NCBI RefSeq assembly: GCF_001039005.1
Contig: NZ_LDWR01000088.1
Span: 1 to 43,073, forward strand
Reading direction: 5' to 3'
From: Burkholderia cepacia
Lineage (GTDB): Bacteria; Pseudomonadota; Gammaproteobacteria; Burkholderiales; Burkholderiaceae
DNA length: 43,073 nucleotides
Shown here piece by piece: positions 8,387 to 15,729 of the stretch. Position 1 is the stretch's first letter, and each line of letters opens with the position of its first letter. The position numbers and the translations under genes were made by a program. Below the pieces are notes generated by a model. The model had not been told where the DNA came from. It searched no databases and saw only the letters and a program-made list of their open reading frames with translations.

Positions 8387-9475
8387 ATGACGGACGCAAC
8401 ACACGACACGCAGGGCGGCGCGGACGATGACGGCGCGCCGGGCTGGGAAGCGATCGACGGTGCGCTCGCGCGCCTCTATCCGGGCCAGGAGCCGAAGCAC
8501 TACGGCACGCTGATCAAGTGGCGGCTCGGTGGCCCCGATCCGCTCGACGGGATCAGCGTGTGGAAGCGCGCGGAACCCGTGCCGCACTGGCATTTCGTCA
8601 CGTACGGGTTGAGCGAGCTGTATGCGAAGGAGTCCGACGATCCGGCCGTCAGCGGCTTCGGGTTCGAGCTGACGATTCGCGTCGCCTGCGATGCCGGCGA
8701 TGAAGCGCCGCCGCGCTGGGCGTTCAGCTTCCTGCAGAACCTCGCACGCTACGTGTTCCAGAGCGGCAACGCATTCGACGACGGCCACTGGATGACGGCC
8801 AATGGCCCGATCGCGCTCGACACCGACACGGCGCTCTGTTCGATGGGCTTCGCGTTCGATCCGGAACTGCCGGCGATCGACACGCCGCACGGCCGCCTGG
8901 CGTTCCTGCAGATCGTCGGGCTGACGCTCGACGAGGAGCGTGCCGCGAAGCGCTGGCGCACGCGCGCGCTGCTCGACACGCTGCTGCCGCACCTGCCGCT
9001 GTGGGTGACCGATCTCGTCCGCGCGTCGCTGCTCGAGCGCGCGGACGTGCGTGCGCAGGTCGACGCCGGCACGCAGCGCGACGGCTCGGCGAGCGGCTAC
9101 CTGTTCACCGACGTGCTGGGCTGGGAAACGCGCAAGCGGCTGCTGCGCGCGCCGGTCGTCGAGATTACCGTCGGCGCACGGCAGGTCGACGAACTCGTCA
9201 TGCTGTTGCCGTTGCGGCTGCCGTTCGACCGGCCGTTCCGGCTGGTCGGTCACGACGGCGCGGTGCGGTTCGTGCGCGGCGACGCGAACGGCGTGACCGA
9301 CGAGGACGGCACGCTGACGCTGCAGCTCACCGACGCGACCGTCCACGCACTGGCGCGCACGCTGCAGCCGCGCGCCGGCGAGTATGCGGTCGACGGGCTC
9401 GACGGCGTGCGCTGGCGTGTCGAGAAGACCGTGATCCGCGACGCGCAGGGCAACGCGGTGCAGACGATCGGGTGA
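8387..9475 (+). CDS. Suppressor of fused (SuFu) domain protein
   Basis: 362-residue cytoplasmic protein with no signal peptide or membrane segment. Residues about 15-200 match the bacterial SuFu domain: PGWEAIDGALARLYPGQEP, PDPLDGISVWKR, WHFVTYGLSELY, SGFGFELTIRV, WAFSFLQNLARYVF, and GFAFDPELP followed by FLQIVGLT. In animals this fold restrains Hedgehog signalling through Gli proteins; bacterial members have no established role, though some occur as immunity-type proteins next to toxins. No toxin gene is adjacent here. The C-terminal 150 residues are less conserved. GGGAGAGAGG lies just upstream of the ATG. It converges on the permease gene, with 36 bases between the stops. Confidence 0.85.
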   Translation: MTDATHDTQGGADDDGAPGWEAIDGALARLYPGQEPKHYGTLIKWRLGGPDPLDGISVWKRAEPVPHWHFVTYGLSELYAKESDDPAVSGFGFELTIRVACDAGDEAPPRWAFSFLQNLARYVFQSGNAFDDGHWMTANGPIALDTDTALCSMGFAFDPELPAIDTPHGRLAFLQIVGLTLDEERAAKRWRTRALLDTLLPHLPLWVTDLVRASLLERADVRAQVDAGTQRDGSASGYLFTDVLGWETRKRLLRAPVVEITVGARQVDELVMLLPLRLPFDRPFRLVGHDGAVRFVRGDANGVTDEDGTLTLQLTDATVHALARTLQPRAGEYAVDGLDGVRWRVEKTVIRDAQGNAVQTIG

Positions 9476-9511
9476 CACGCGGCGGCGCACGTTGGCGCTA
9501 CGTCTTCACCG

Positions 9512-10867
9512 TCACGTATTGCGCACGAACCAGGTTCGTTTCGCGGTGCCCAGCAACGTGCGATAGACCGCCCACGACACGACGAAAGTCGCAGGCGCCG
9601 ACAGTGACGCGGCGAACCCCGTTGCCTGGTTCAGCGCGAGTCCCGCGAACGCGCCGGAGAACCACGCGGTCAGCCCGCCCGGGTTGAACGTCGGCACATG
9701 CGCGTCGCGGCATTCGACGTCGTCGCCGACGAGCTGCCCGTAACGCGCCGACAGGATGTGCGCGAGCGCGACGCCGACCCACGCGACGACGAAGATGCCC
9801 TGGTACGCGAGCGCCTGCAGGATCCGGGAGAAGATGTCTGCCATCATCAGCGCATAGACGACCGCGCCGACCACGAGCGCCCAGACGAATTTCGGCGCGC
9901 GCAGGCCGGCCACTTTCAGGAAGAACGCCTGCATGTTGACGGTCGCGAGGTAGTAGTTCGCGGTGTTGATGCGCGATTGCGTGACCCACACGAACAGCAG
10001 CCCCCACAGCCCCATCAGCTTCAGCAGCGCGAGCACGACCGACACTTCGGATAGCGTACCGAGCCCCGGAATCGTACTGACGAGATAAATGCCGGCCGCG
10101 CCGTTGACGAGGAACGTGACGAGATAGAACGGCATCCCGAAGTTGAAGCGGCCATGATAGTCGGCGTCTTCCTTGCGCCCGAAACGCGCATAGTCGAACG
10201 TGAACATCATCAGCACCCACACGCCCATGTAGTAGACGAAGCAGTGCCACCAGCCGCCGGCCGGTGCACCGCCGGCGGGGCCGAAATCGAGCCACGCGGC
10301 GTGGTAGCCGTACTCGGCCGTCGCGAGCCCGACGGCCGCGAGCAGCCCAAGCAGGTAGAACGGCAGCAGCACGCCGTTGAACTTGTCGAGCCAGTGCTGC
10401 ACGCTGCCGAACACGAGCGGCACGCTGTAGCAAACGACGATCAGCGCGGCCCACTTGTAGTCGAGCGCCGGAAACTGGTGGTGCGCGGCGACCGCGATCA
10501 CCGAGCCTTCGAATACCGCGTAGTAGATCGCCGTCGCGAAGAAGATCAGCGTCGCGAGTGCCGCGCCCGCGCTGCCGAACAGCACGCGCGAGAACAGCGC
10601 GACCGACAGGCCGGTGCGGATCGCGTAGCGGCTGATGATCGAATTGACGACGCCGTACGACACGACCGACAGCGCCATCCCGATCAGCGCGTTGCGCGCA
10701 CCGTAGGTGAGCGCGAGCGTCGCGCCGACGACGATGTAGAACACCGCGCTGCACACGGCCCACCACGCCATCGTCAGCGAAAAGGGCGGCATGCGCGCGT
10801 GATCGGGAATGGCGAGCGTCGACAGGTCGAGATCCTCGTCGGTGCGTGCCTGAGCCAGGTTGGCCAT
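9512..10867 (-). CDS. NCS1-family permease (cytosine/hydantoin/purine type)
   Basis: Inner-membrane symporter of 451 residues with about twelve hydrophobic segments, similar in layout to CodB and related nucleobase-cation-symport-1 carriers. These import cytosine, uracil, allantoin or hydantoins with Na+ or H+. The start is the ATG at 10865-10867, preceded by GAGGAG on the minus strand; the open frame further upstream (to 11173) is low quality. It lies 238 bases downstream of the pxpC-like gene in the same direction. A hairpin in that gap suggests it is partly or separately transcribed, but its position implies it imports the substrate of the pxp/biotin-carboxylase cluster. Substrate is inferred only; a cyclic amide would fit both the family and the context. 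Confidence 0.85.
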   Translation of the reverse strand: MANLAQARTDEDLDLSTLAIPDHARMPPFSLTMAWWAVCSAVFYIVVGATLALTYGARNALIGMALSVVSYGVVNSIISRYAIRTGLSVALFSRVLFGSAGAALATLIFFATAIYYAVFEGSVIAVAAHHQFPALDYKWAALIVVCYSVPLVFGSVQHWLDKFNGVLLPFYLLGLLAAVGLATAEYGYHAAWLDFGPAGGAPAGGWWHCFVYYMGVWVLMMFTFDYARFGRKEDADYHGRFNFGMPFYLVTFLVNGAAGIYLVSTIPGLGTLSEVSVVLALLKLMGLWGLLFVWVTQSRINTANYYLATVNMQAFFLKVAGLRAPKFVWALVVGAVVYALMMADIFSRILQALAYQGIFVVAWVGVALAHILSARYGQLVGDDVECRDAHVPTFNPGGLTAWFSGAFAGLALNQATGFAASLSAPATFVVSWAVYRTLLGTAKRTWFVRNT

Positions 10868-10968
10868 GATCGTGCTCCTCGATGAGCAAAATTGCGAACG
10901 ACGTCTCGGCCGCGGCACATGCGATCCGCAGGGCTGCCCCGACGTCGGGCGGGCAACCGGTCCGGCAG

Positions 10969-11018
10969 AAAAAACGCGCAAGCGTCCCCGCCGCGCGGCG
11001 CGTGGCCGCGCGGGCGGG
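10969..11018 (-). terminator. Terminator-like hairpins between pxpC-like gene and permease
   Basis: On the minus strand a GC-rich imperfect stem (10986-11018) is followed by a small ACGC-TTGC-GCGT hairpin and a run of six T (complement of the six A at 10969-10974). It sits about 90 bases past the pxpC-like stop. It could end or attenuate the upstream operon before the permease. Confidence 0.45.
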
Positions 11019-11105
11019 AAACGGATAGCGAAAAGCGGAGCGCGTGAAGCGCAGGCGGCGTGCGGCCGCAAACAGCGCCCGGCGCGACGGCCGGGCGCGC
11101 GGCGC

Positions 11106-12101
11106 TCAGTCCCGCAGCACGGCGCGCAGCAGCGCGAGGCGTCGCTGGTATTCGCGGCGCGCCGCGAGCGCATCGGCCATCGTCACGCGTATGAAGCGCG
11201 CGCGGTGGTTCGGCTGCATCTGGCCGATCAGGTCCATGTCGGCGCTGATGACCGTGCCGATCGTCGCATAGCCGCCGCCCGACACCGCATCGCGATGCAG
11301 GATGATCGGCTCGAGTCCGGCCGGCACCTGGATCGAGCCGATCGGGTAGCACGCGTCGACGATGTTCGACGGATCGGCGCCCGCGCCGAACGGTTGCTCG
11401 CGCGGCCGGAACTGCAGCGGGCGGCCGTTCCTGTAGCGGTAGCCGATGCGATCCGCTTCGGGCGCGACCGTCCATTCGTCGTCGAAGAACGTCTGCGCCG
11501 ATGCGTCGGTGAGCCGGTAGTGGTACAGGCCCGGCAGCACGCGCAGCTCGACCTGGCTGTCGAGCGGCCGACTCACGGCCGCCGGCAGTTCGCGCCCCTC
11601 GCGGTGGGTGCCGTGCGCGGCGCCGATCGGCAGCCGGTCGCCTTTCTGCAGACGCCGGCCCGCATGGCCGCCGATCGCGCCGAGCGCATACGTCGAACGG
11701 CTGCCGAGCACGACCGGCACGTCGATGCCGCCCGCGACGGCGAGGTACGCGCGCGCGCCGCCCTTCACGTAGTGGAACGACAGCACGCTGCCGGCGCGGA
11801 TCCGCAGCGCGACGTTGCAGCGCTGCCCGACGCCGTCGATCTTCGGCGTCATCTCGGCGCCGGTGACGGCGATCAGCGCGTCGACATGGAACATCAGCTC
11901 GGGGCCGAGCAGCGTGCATTCGAGCACGGCCGCCTGTTCGGGATTGCCGACGAGCAGGTTCGCCGCGCGCGACGCGTACTGGTCGAGCGCGCCCGACGGC
12001 GGAATGCCGACGTGGTAATAGCCTTGCCGGCCCGTGTCCTGGACCGATGTCGCGAGGCCGGGTTTCACGACCTCGATCACGTTGTGCGCGTCAGCTTGCA
12101 T
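11106..12101 (-). CDS. pxpC: PxpC/KipA-like biotin-dependent carboxyltransferase subunit
   Basis: 331-residue cyclophilin-like protein of the allophanate hydrolase subunit 2 / KipA / urea-carboxylase carboxyltransferase family. PxpC normally works with PxpB and PxpA in ATP-dependent 5-oxoproline cleavage. Readable motifs: PGLATSVQDTGRQGY near residue 14, PPSGALDQYASRAANLLVGN near 34-53, AYLAVAGGIDVP, LGSRSTYALGAIGGHAGR, and HRDAVSGGGYATIGTV near 280. As I remember the families, PPSG and GGHAGR are closer to the urea carboxylase domain than to KipA (usually VGGAMD and GGFEGR). Its ATG overlaps the end of the pxpB-like gene by eleven bases. The gene symbol reflects family, not proven substrate. 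Confidence 0.82.
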   Translation of the reverse strand: MQADAHNVIEVVKPGLATSVQDTGRQGYYHVGIPPSGALDQYASRAANLLVGNPEQAAVLECTLLGPELMFHVDALIAVTGAEMTPKIDGVGQRCNVALRIRAGSVLSFHYVKGGARAYLAVAGGIDVPVVLGSRSTYALGAIGGHAGRRLQKGDRLPIGAAHGTHREGRELPAAVSRPLDSQVELRVLPGLYHYRLTDASAQTFFDDEWTVAPEADRIGYRYRNGRPLQFRPREQPFGAGADPSNIVDACYPIGSIQVPAGLEPIILHRDAVSGGGYATIGTVISADMDLIGQMQPNHRARFIRVTMADALAARREYQRRLALLRAVLRD

Positions 12102-12966
12102 GCAGCACCTCGACGAGAGAGCGGTTGTACGCGTCGGGATCGCGCAGGAATGCGTCGAGCGAGAACTTCACGGGGCGCACGCGCAGGGAGAAGGTGCCGG
12201 CATCGACCGCCGCGACGGCGGCGTCGTACGCCGCGCGGTCGATCGGCGTGAACTTCACGATGTCGCCGGGCCGGAAGAACACCATGAAATCGTGCAGGTA
12301 GTCGAGCCGCTGCGCGGGATCGAAGATCGGCGCCGGCGTCACGCCGAACATCTGGTAGCCGCCCGCGCCGCGCACCGAATAGATGCAGCCGAAACAGCCG
12401 CCGTGGCCGACGGTGAGCTTCGGCGTGTCGGTGCGCGGCCGCAGGTATTTCGGCACTTCGAGCTGGCGCGCGCGCTCGACCATCTGGTACATGAACGGCA
12501 GGCCCGCGACGAAGCCGACCATCGACACGAACCATGGCGAGCCCGAATGCGCGGCGATGAATTCGTCGACGCTTTGCTTGCCGTTGATGCGCGCCGCATA
12601 TTCGAGATCGGTTGACGACGGATCCTGGTGGCGCTCGCGAAACCGCATCAGCGTTTCATGCGTCCACGGATCGTTGTAGAGCACGGGTATTTCGACGATG
12701 CGCGTGTCGAGTTCGAGCGATGCTTCGCCGACGTCGGCCTCGATCGTCTTCAGCAGCGCGACGAGCGCGTCGGGATCGATCACGTCCGGGTCGTAGCGCA
12801 CCTGGTAAGACGCGTTCGCCGGACAGATCTCGGTGATGCCCGGCACCGCGCGCCGTTGCAACTCGCGCGTGATTGCCGTGCCCTTGAAGAACGCGTCGAG
12901 CGACATGGCTTCGCCGATTTCGACGAACACGAACTCGTCGCCGCCGAACGTATAGCGGGTCGTCAC
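12091..12966 (-). CDS. pxpB: PxpB/KipI-like subunit with urea-carboxylase-like features
   Basis: 291-residue protein of the allophanate hydrolase subunit 1 / KipI family, longer than typical PxpB (about 220-240). The extra length is mostly residues 85-170 and the C-terminal tail. At 189-209 it reads GGCFGCIYSVRGAGGYQMFG, and ARINGKQSVDEF lies at 125-136. These recall the CIYGMEGPGGYQFVGRT and RRINGL segments of urea carboxylase rather than the AGAQTGIYP...GGWQLIG pattern of KipI. The start is a GTG at 12964-12966 overlapping the biotin carboxylase stop by four bases (GTGA), with GGGGAGG just upstream; the longer open frame to 13698 shadows accC. Together with the next gene it should form the carboxyltransferase or ATP-dependent hydrolase core. 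Confidence 0.82.
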   Translation of the reverse strand: MTTRYTFGGDEFVFVEIGEAMSLDAFFKGTAITRELQRRAVPGITEICPANASYQVRYDPDVIDPDALVALLKTIEADVGEASLELDTRIVEIPVLYNDPWTHETLMRFRERHQDPSSTDLEYAARINGKQSVDEFIAAHSGSPWFVSMVGFVAGLPFMYQMVERARQLEVPKYLRPRTDTPKLTVGHGGCFGCIYSVRGAGGYQMFGVTPAPIFDPAQRLDYLHDFMVFFRPGDIVKFTPIDRAAYDAAVAAVDAGTFSLRVRPVKFSLDAFLRDPDAYNRSLVEVLHAS

Positions 12967-14420
12967 AGGGCCTCCCCGACGCGCATGGCGTCCTCGGTTG
13001 CAGGCTCGCGCGCGGCGTCCGTCGCGGCTTCGCGCCACTGCGGCATCCACGCTTCGAGAAAATTCGTGTGGTAGCGTCCGGCGCGCACGTCGTCGTCCGC
13101 GAGCAGCGCCACGTGCAGCGGCGCGGTGGTCTTCACGCCGCCGACGCGCAGTTCGCCGAGCGCGCGTGCGAGCCGTTGCAGCGCGGCCGCGCGGCTCTCG
13201 TCGTGCACGATCAGCTTCGCGAGCAGCGAATCGTAGAACGGCGGCACGACGTAGCCCGGATAGAGCAGCGAATCGACGCGCACGCCGGGGCCGGTCGGCC
13301 ACTCCAGTGCATCGATCCGGCCGGGATTCGGGCGGAAATCCTGCAGCGGGTCCTCTGCGTTGATCCGGCATTCGAGCGCCGCGCCGCGCATCGCGATGTC
13401 CTGCTGCGCGAAGCGCAGCGGTTCGCCGTCGGCGATGCGCAGCGTCTCGCGCACGAGATCGATGCCGGTGATCGCCTCGGTCACCGGATGCTCGACCTGG
13501 ATGCGCGTGTTCATCTCGATGAAGTAGAACTCGCCGCGTGCGTCGTCGAACAGGTATTCGAGCGTGCCCGCGCTGCGATAGCCGACTTCGCGCGCAAGGC
13601 GCGTCGCCGATGTGCACAGTGCGTTGCGCTGCGCCGGTGCGAGCGACGGCGACGGCGCTTCCTCGAGGATCTTCTGGCGGCGGCGCTGCAGCGAACATTC
13701 GCGCTCGAACAGGTGGACGACGTCATGCCCGTCGCCGAGCACCTGCACCTCGATGTGCCGGGCGCGCGCGATGAAGCGTTCGAGATAGACGCCGCCGTCG
13801 CCGAACGCGGCCTGCGCCTCGCGCTGCGCGAGCGGCAGTTCGGCGTCGAGCTGCACGGCGTCGTGCGCGACGCGGATGCCGCGCCCGCCGCCGCCCGCCG
13901 CCGCCTTGATCATGATCGGGTAGCCGATGCGCGCGGCGACTTCCCGCGCTTCGTCGAGCGACTGCACGACGCCGTCGCTGCCGGGCACCGTCGGCACGTT
14001 CGCACGCCGCGCGGTGTCGCGGGCGCGCGCCTTGTCGCCCATCGTCGCGATCACCTGCGAATCCGGGCCGACGAAGATCAGCCCGGCCGCCTCGACCTGG
14101 GCGGCGAATGCGGCGTTCTCCGACAGGAAGCCGTAGCCCGGATGGATCGCGTCCGCACCGCATTGCCGCGCGGCGTCGAGGATCGCGGCGGGATTCAGGT
14201 AGCTCTTCGCCGCGTGCGACGGGCCGATGTGGATCGCTTCGTCGGCCATGCGCGCGGCGAGGCTGTCGCGGTCCGCGTCGCTGACCACGGCGACCGCGCG
14301 CATGCCGAGCTCGCGTGCCGCGCGAATCACGCGCACCGCGATTTCGCCGCGGTTCGCGACCAGTACGGTTCGGATCCGCGACGGGCGATAGAACGTGCCG
14401 GAGGAGATTGCCGGATTCAT
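12963..14420 (-). CDS. Biotin carboxylase subunit (AccC-like) of the pxp cluster
   Basis: 485-residue ATP-grasp biotin carboxylase, slightly longer than housekeeping AccC (about 450). It carboxylates carrier-bound biotin with bicarbonate and ATP. Motifs: VLVANRGEIAVRVIRAARELG at the N-terminal fold, HPGYGFLSEN (93-102), the glycine-rich ATP loop AAGGGGRGI (174-182), HIEVQVLGD, ERECSLQRRRQK, and EMNTRIQVEHPVTE (302-315) with the catalytic Arg region. The last 30 residues are extra and low in conservation. It lies four bases after the carrier gene and overlaps the pxpB-like gene, so it is embedded in the operon and is probably not the general acetyl-CoA carboxylase subunit, which normally sits in an accB-accC pair elsewhere. 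It may be annotated as acetyl-CoA carboxylase by homology. Confidence 0.88.
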   Translation of the reverse strand: MNPAISSGTFYRPSRIRTVLVANRGEIAVRVIRAARELGMRAVAVVSDADRDSLAARMADEAIHIGPSHAAKSYLNPAAILDAARQCGADAIHPGYGFLSENAAFAAQVEAAGLIFVGPDSQVIATMGDKARARDTARRANVPTVPGSDGVVQSLDEAREVAARIGYPIMIKAAAGGGGRGIRVAHDAVQLDAELPLAQREAQAAFGDGGVYLERFIARARHIEVQVLGDGHDVVHLFERECSLQRRRQKILEEAPSPSLAPAQRNALCTSATRLAREVGYRSAGTLEYLFDDARGEFYFIEMNTRIQVEHPVTEAITGIDLVRETLRIADGEPLRFAQQDIAMRGAALECRINAEDPLQDFRPNPGRIDALEWPTGPGVRVDSLLYPGYVVPPFYDSLLAKLIVHDESRAAALQRLARALGELRVGGVKTTAPLHVALLADDDVRAGRYHTNFLEAWMPQWREAATDAAREPATEDAMRVGEAL

Positions 14421-14424
14421 CGCG

Positions 14425-14667
14425 TCACCCCTCGATTCGCATCAGCACCTGGCCCGCGTCGACCGGCTCGCCGTCCTCGACGAGCAGCTCCGCGACGCGG
14501 CCGGCCAGCTCGGCTTCGATCTCCGTGAACTGTTTCATCACTTCGACGAGGCCGACGACAGCGCCGGTGGCGACCGTCGCATCGACCGCGACGTAGTAGT
14601 CCGCGTCGGGCGACGGGCGCCGGTAGAAGGTACCCGGCAGCGGGCTGACGATATCGTGCAGTGCCAT
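14425..14667 (-). CDS. Biotin carboxyl carrier protein, short form
   Basis: 80-residue single biotinyl domain that carries carboxybiotin between the carboxylase and the carboxyltransferase. The predicted biotinylated lysine is K45 in VEVMKQF; the Ala before Met found in most carriers (EAMK) is Val here. There is no N-terminal Pro/Ala-rich arm as in AccB, so the protein is essentially only the domain, as when it is the C-terminal domain of a fused urea carboxylase. The ATG at 14665-14667 is preceded by AAGGAG; an upstream extension of 38 residues is rejected because it overlaps the pxpA end and is Arg/Ser-rich. It sits between pxpA (22-base gap) and the biotin carboxylase gene (4-base gap). 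Confidence 0.88.
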   Translation of the reverse strand: MALHDIVSPLPGTFYRRPSPDADYYVAVDATVATGAVVGLVEVMKQFTEIEAELAGRVAELLVEDGEPVDAGQVLMRIEG

Positions 14668-14689
14668 CTTGTGTCTCCTTGAATCGGTA

Positions 14690-15472
14690 TCAGTGATGCG
14701 CGGCGAGCGGCTGCGGGCCGGCGGTCCGGATGCCTTCCCGGAGCAGCGCGTGGCGCGTTTCGCGCACGAGGTCGAGCGCACCCGGCGTGTCGCTGTGGAT
14801 GCAGACCGAATCGAAATCGATGTCGATGTCGTCGCCGTCGATCGTGCGCACCTTGCCGTCGATGCAGGCGCGCAGCACCTTGTCGGCGACCTGGTGCGGG
14901 TCGAGGCGGCCGACGCGGCGCGTGAACACGATCGAGCCGCTGCGGTCGTAGTCGCGATCCGCGTAGAACTCGCGGATCACCGGCTGACCGTATTCGGCGG
15001 CGATGCGGTAGGTGACCGACGCTTCCATGCAGTACAGCCACAGGCCGGGATCGACGCGCTGCAGCGTCTCGATCAGCAACCGCGAGAATGCCTCGTTGGC
15101 CGCCGCGTGCATGTAGAGTGCGCCGTGCGGTTTCACGTGCTGCAGGCTCACGCCGTTCAGGCGCGCGAACTCGCGCAGCGCACCGAGCTGGTACAGGGTG
15201 TCGTTGACGAGCGCTTGCGGCGTTTCGGCGATCGTGCGGCGGCCGAAGCCGACGAGGTCGCGAAAGCCGGGATGCGCGCCGATACCGACGCCGGCGTCGC
15301 GCGCGAGTTGCACCGTGCGCGCCATGATGTTCGGATCGCCGGCATGAAAGCCGGTGGCGATGTTCGCCGAGCTGATGAGCGGCATGATCTGCTCGTCGAC
15401 GCCATCGCCGATCGTCCACGGGCCGAAGCCTTCGCCCATGTCGGAATTCAGGTCGACGCTGTGCTTCCTCAT
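14690..15472 (-). CDS. pxpA: LamB/YcsF family protein (PxpA-like 5-oxoprolinase subunit A)
   Basis: 260-residue cytoplasmic protein of the LamB/YcsF family, the expected length. Motifs: DLNSDMGEGFG (7-17), SANIATGFHAGDP (35-47), GIGAHPGFRDLVGFGRR near 63-79, HVKPHGALYMH near 112-122, and DSVCIHSDTPGA near 220-231. In E. coli and Bacillus, PxpA acts with PxpB and PxpC to open 5-oxoproline to glutamate using ATP; conserved Asp and His residues are seen here. It is the first gene of the minus-strand operon, with GGAGGA just before the ATG. Because a biotin carboxylase and carrier follow, the substrate may be another lactam or cyclic amide rather than 5-oxoproline. Confidence 0.88.
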   Translation of the reverse strand: MRKHSVDLNSDMGEGFGPWTIGDGVDEQIMPLISSANIATGFHAGDPNIMARTVQLARDAGVGIGAHPGFRDLVGFGRRTIAETPQALVNDTLYQLGALREFARLNGVSLQHVKPHGALYMHAAANEAFSRLLIETLQRVDPGLWLYCMEASVTYRIAAEYGQPVIREFYADRDYDRSGSIVFTRRVGRLDPHQVADKVLRACIDGKVRTIDGDDIDIDFDSVCIHSDTPGALDLVRETRHALLREGIRTAGPQPLAAHH

Positions 15473-15562
15473 ACGGTTCGTTCCTCCAGGTTCTCCGGTT
15501 CGCGTGCGCGGCGGCGCAGCGCGAAACCGTGTTGAAAGGAGGTTAGCCGCGCGGGGTGCGTC

Positions 15563-15578
15563 AAAATAGTTCTATTTT
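15563..15578. promoter_or_regulatory. Palindromic operator candidate in the pxpA/lysR divergent region
   Basis: AAAATAGTTCTATTTT is a perfect inverted repeat (two 7-bp arms, 2-bp centre) in a locally AT-rich patch, 91 bases upstream of pxpA. It contains LysR-type T-N11-A spacings and borders a TTGACG on the minus strand (complement of 15559-15564) that could serve as a -35 element for pxpA. This fits a binding site for the divergent LysR protein. No footprint evidence is implied. Confidence 0.55.
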
Positions 15579-15669
15579 TGTATGCGAAGGTATCGATTTT
15601 TCAGATACCCCCCGAATCGGCCGCACAGCGCCGCCGGAACTGGGAGCGGCATGCTTCGCCGGCACCGGA

Positions 15670-15697
15670 TTGTCTTCGGCGGAACGGTTGATATGAT
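15670..15697 (+). promoter_or_regulatory. Candidate sigma70 promoter for the lysR gene
   Basis: TTGTCT (15670-15675), a 16-base spacer and TATGAT (15692-15697). Transcription would start near 15704, about 26 bases before the chosen ATG at 15730. This argues against the alternative TTG start at 15700. Confidence 0.5.
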
Positions 15698-15729
15698 GTT
15701 TGTCGCGCCCTCTTCGGTTTCCACTCCAC

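Noticed and set aside
11106..12966. Calling the cluster plain 5-oxoprolinase
   Set aside because: Biotin carboxylase and carrier genes are interleaved and the PxpB/PxpC motifs look urea-carboxylase-like, so the name is kept only as family and the substrate left open.
12963..14667. Treating the biotin carboxylase and carrier as the essential acetyl-CoA carboxylase subunits
   Set aside because: The carrier lacks the AccB arm and the genes overlap the pxp genes; the housekeeping accB-accC pair is expected elsewhere.
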